The notes under the pieces were generated by a model. It did not search any database, was not told the origin of the DNA, and saw nothing but the letters and a program-made list of their open reading frames with translations. From an uncultured Clostridia bacterium (GTDB taxonomy: Bacteria; Bacillota; Clostridia; Christensenellales; Borkfalkiaceae), in contig CAMWQK010000044.1 in NCBI GenBank assembly GCA_947176445.1, positions 1 to 6,916 of the forward strand: a stretch of DNA of 6,916 nucleotides. Reading direction: 5' to 3'. The position numbers and the translations under genes are program-made. Position 1 is the first letter of the stretch. Each line of letters opens with the position of its first letter. Of this stretch, positions 5,852-6,916 are shown piece by piece.

Positions 5852-6640
5852 ATGAAAGTGGGAATTTCTACGGCGTCGCTGTTCTTGAAAGAGGACAACG
5901 AGAACGCCGTCAAACTGTTAAACGAATGGAATATCGATTGCGCAGAGGTGTTTCTGACCTCGTTCAGCGAATACGAGCCCGCGTTTGCGGAGGAGCTGAA
6001 AGCGCGCAAGGGAAACTTAGACGTATATTCCGTGCACGATCTGAATACGCAGTTCGAGCCGCAGCTGTATGCGGCGCATCCGCGCGTCAAGGCGGACGCG
6101 TTCTCCTGGCTTGCAAAGGTCATGCAGGCGGCGAAGATTTTGGGAGCGAAGCACTACACCTTTCACGGGATCGCGCGGATCAAACGGACGTTTCAGGAAA
6201 ATTTGCCCCTTGCTGCGGAGCGCACGCGGGAGATCAGTGAGTTCTGTAAGCAGTACGGCGTACAGCTTTCGTATGAGAACGTGGAGTGGGCGCTCGTCAA
6301 TCGCCCCGAGGTGTTCCCCGTTCTGAAGGAGCGCTGTCCGTATCTCGGCGCGGTGCTCGATATCAAGCAGGCGCGCATTTCGGGCTACGACTACCGCGAC
6401 TATCTGAAAGCGATGGGGCGTAGCATTACCCACGTCCACGTGAGCGATATTGCGGCGGACGGAAAAATGTGTCTGCCGGGGAAGGGCACGTTCGATTTCG
6501 ACGAGCTGTTTTCCCGCCTTCAAGACGTCGGGTTTACGGGCGCGGTGCTCATCGAGAACTATGCAAAGGACTTTGATAAGACTCAGGAGCTGAAAGAGAG
6601 CTATCTCTTTCTGAAAGATAAAATCGCTAAGTACGCCTGA
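5852..6640 (+). CDS. Sugar phosphate isomerase/epimerase-like TIM barrel protein (xylose isomerase-like, AP endonuclease 2 fold)
   Basis: A 262-residue single-domain protein beginning MKVGISTASLF, the usual first strand of this superfamily. Candidate divalent-metal and substrate residues follow the family order: Glu32 (CAEVFL), His62 (VHDL), His105 (FHG), Glu142 (YENVEW), Asp170 (AVLDIKQA), His194/His196 (THVHVSD) and Glu235 (LIENY). The LPGKGTFDF loop (208-216) matches the family's PG-G-hydrophobic-D element. Members isomerise or epimerise sugars or related polyols, and some are endonucleases; the exact reaction cannot be assigned here. No signal peptide is seen. The ATG at 5852 is preceded by GGAG (5834-5837) at a rather long 14-base spacing, but no better start is available. 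The gene has its own promoter, appears monocistronic, ends with TGA, and is followed by rpsU with its own promoter. Confidence 0.85.
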   Translation: MKVGISTASLFLKEDNENAVKLLNEWNIDCAEVFLTSFSEYEPAFAEELKARKGNLDVYSVHDLNTQFEPQLYAAHPRVKADAFSWLAKVMQAAKILGAKHYTFHGIARIKRTFQENLPLAAERTREISEFCKQYGVQLSYENVEWALVNRPEVFPVLKERCPYLGAVLDIKQARISGYDYRDYLKAMGRSITHVHVSDIAADGKMCLPGKGTFDFDELFSRLQDVGFTGAVLIENYAKDFDKTQELKESYLFLKDKIAKYA

Positions 6641-6673
6641 AAAAATCATTTTCAGAAAAAAGTAAAATTTTAC
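6637..6673 (+). other. AT-rich intergenic inverted repeats upstream of rpsU; no convincing terminator
   Basis: CTGAAAA (6637-6643) pairs with TTTTCAG (6649-6655) and overlaps the TGA stop of the TIM-barrel gene. GTAAAATTTTAC (6662-6673) is a perfect 12-base palindrome. Neither is GC-rich or followed by a T run on the plus strand, so termination before rpsU is unproven. Their A/T tracts lie just upstream of the rpsU promoter and may influence it. Confidence 0.4.
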
Positions 6674-6694
6674 CGAAAATACGGCGAGAAAAAA

Positions 6695-6723
6695 TTGACA
6701 AGCGGCAATCTGTCTGCTATAAT
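6695..6723 (+). promoter_or_regulatory. Full-consensus promoter of rpsU with extended -10
   Basis: TTGACA (6695-6700), exactly 17 bases, then TATAAT (6718-6723), with TGC immediately before the -10. All twelve consensus bases plus the extended -10 TG are present, and an A run (6689-6694) abuts the -35 like a short UP element. The predicted start is near 6730, leaving a leader of about 36 bases. This should be a very strong housekeeping promoter. Confidence 0.93.
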
Positions 6724-6766
6724 AATCGGGTAATTAAGTGCCGAGGGCGAAGGAGGGTAGAAAAGA

Positions 6767-6916
6767 ATGTCCACGATCAAAGTCGGAGAAAACGAAAATC
6801 TTGAGAGTGCACTGCGCCGCTTTAAGAGAAAGTGCTCGCGCGACGGCATCATCGGTGATCTCAGCAAAACGGAGTTCTACGAGAACCCTTCCGTCAAGAA
6901 GAGAAAGAAGGCCGAG
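6767..6916 (+). CDS. rpsU: 30S ribosomal protein S21, truncated by right window edge
   Basis: The first 50 residues of S21, a small basic protein of the 30S subunit that in E. coli lies near the 3' end of 16S rRNA and assists initiation. It starts MSTIKVGENENLESALRRFKR, the conserved S21 N-terminus. KTEFYENPSVKKRKK (34-48) is the typical basic second half. Family members are usually about 55-70 residues, so only a few C-terminal residues and the stop are missing. The start is ATG 6767, with a very strong AAGGAGGG (6750-6757) 9 bases upstream. It is separately promoted. In many Firmicutes rpsU is followed by a yqeY-like gene, which would lie outside this window. Confidence 0.97.
   Translation, partial: MSTIKVGENENLESALRRFKRKCSRDGIIGDLSKTEFYENPSVKKRKKAE

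Noticed and set aside
6017..6649. A 210-codon minus-strand frame opposite the TIM-barrel gene
   Set aside because: The plus-strand frame has its own promoter and conserved active-site residues, while the minus-strand frame has no family features.
6637..6655. Intrinsic terminator after the TIM-barrel gene
   Set aside because: The seven-pair stem is mostly A-T, overlaps the stop codon and is followed by A residues, not T, on the transcribed strand.

Overview
The window looks like a core-type segment of a Gram-positive Clostridia-like (Bacillota) chromosome of moderate-to-high GC content. The clues are strong AGGAGG-type ribosome binding sites, TTGACA/TATAAT promoters, a YlbJ-type sporulation membrane protein next to a divergent patatin-like gene (an arrangement I recall from Bacillus subtilis ylbJ/ylbK), and an XRE regulator with a glycine-rich pentad-repeat tail of a kind common in Firmicutes. 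The YlbJ homologue suggests a spore former or a descendant of one. No RNA gene, CRISPR array, phage gene or insertion sequence was seen, and no gap between genes exceeds about 130 bases.

Layout from left to right. (1) 1-1808, plus strand: the end of a class I DAHP synthase gene, then a monofunctional prephenate dehydratase. These are the entry step of the shikimate pathway and the committing step to phenylalanine, in one apparent operon that begins left of the window. (2) 1805-2761, minus strand: a YlbJ-like polytopic membrane protein, convergent with pheA and sharing a TTAA that supplies both stop codons. (3) 2792-4893, plus strand: a patatin-like serine acyl hydrolase and the AAA+ ATPase RarA, joined by a one-base TAATG overlap and closed by a clear intrinsic terminator whose left arm is duplicated. 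(4) 4997-5779, plus strand: an XRE helix-turn-helix protein with a pentad-repeat tail, interrupted by an in-frame TAG. (5) 5852-6640, plus strand: a xylose-isomerase-like TIM barrel protein behind its own near-consensus promoter. (6) 6767 to the right edge: the start of rpsU (ribosomal protein S21) behind a full-consensus promoter with an extended -10.

Most of this is housekeeping, and I do not see a new multi-gene system. The observation most worth pursuing is the amber codon at 5480-5482. The flanking protein is a run of five-residue repeats, 7 before and 11 after. The unit containing the TAG has six codons instead of five, so removing one codon restores both the reading frame and the repeat register. 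This could be a pseudogene, an allele that switches through repeat-type slippage, readthrough, or an assembly error. Second-tier observations are the shared-arm terminator next to the XRE promoter, a sigma-E-like promoter whose predicted start falls on the ylbJ start codon, and the shared stop of pheA and ylbJ.
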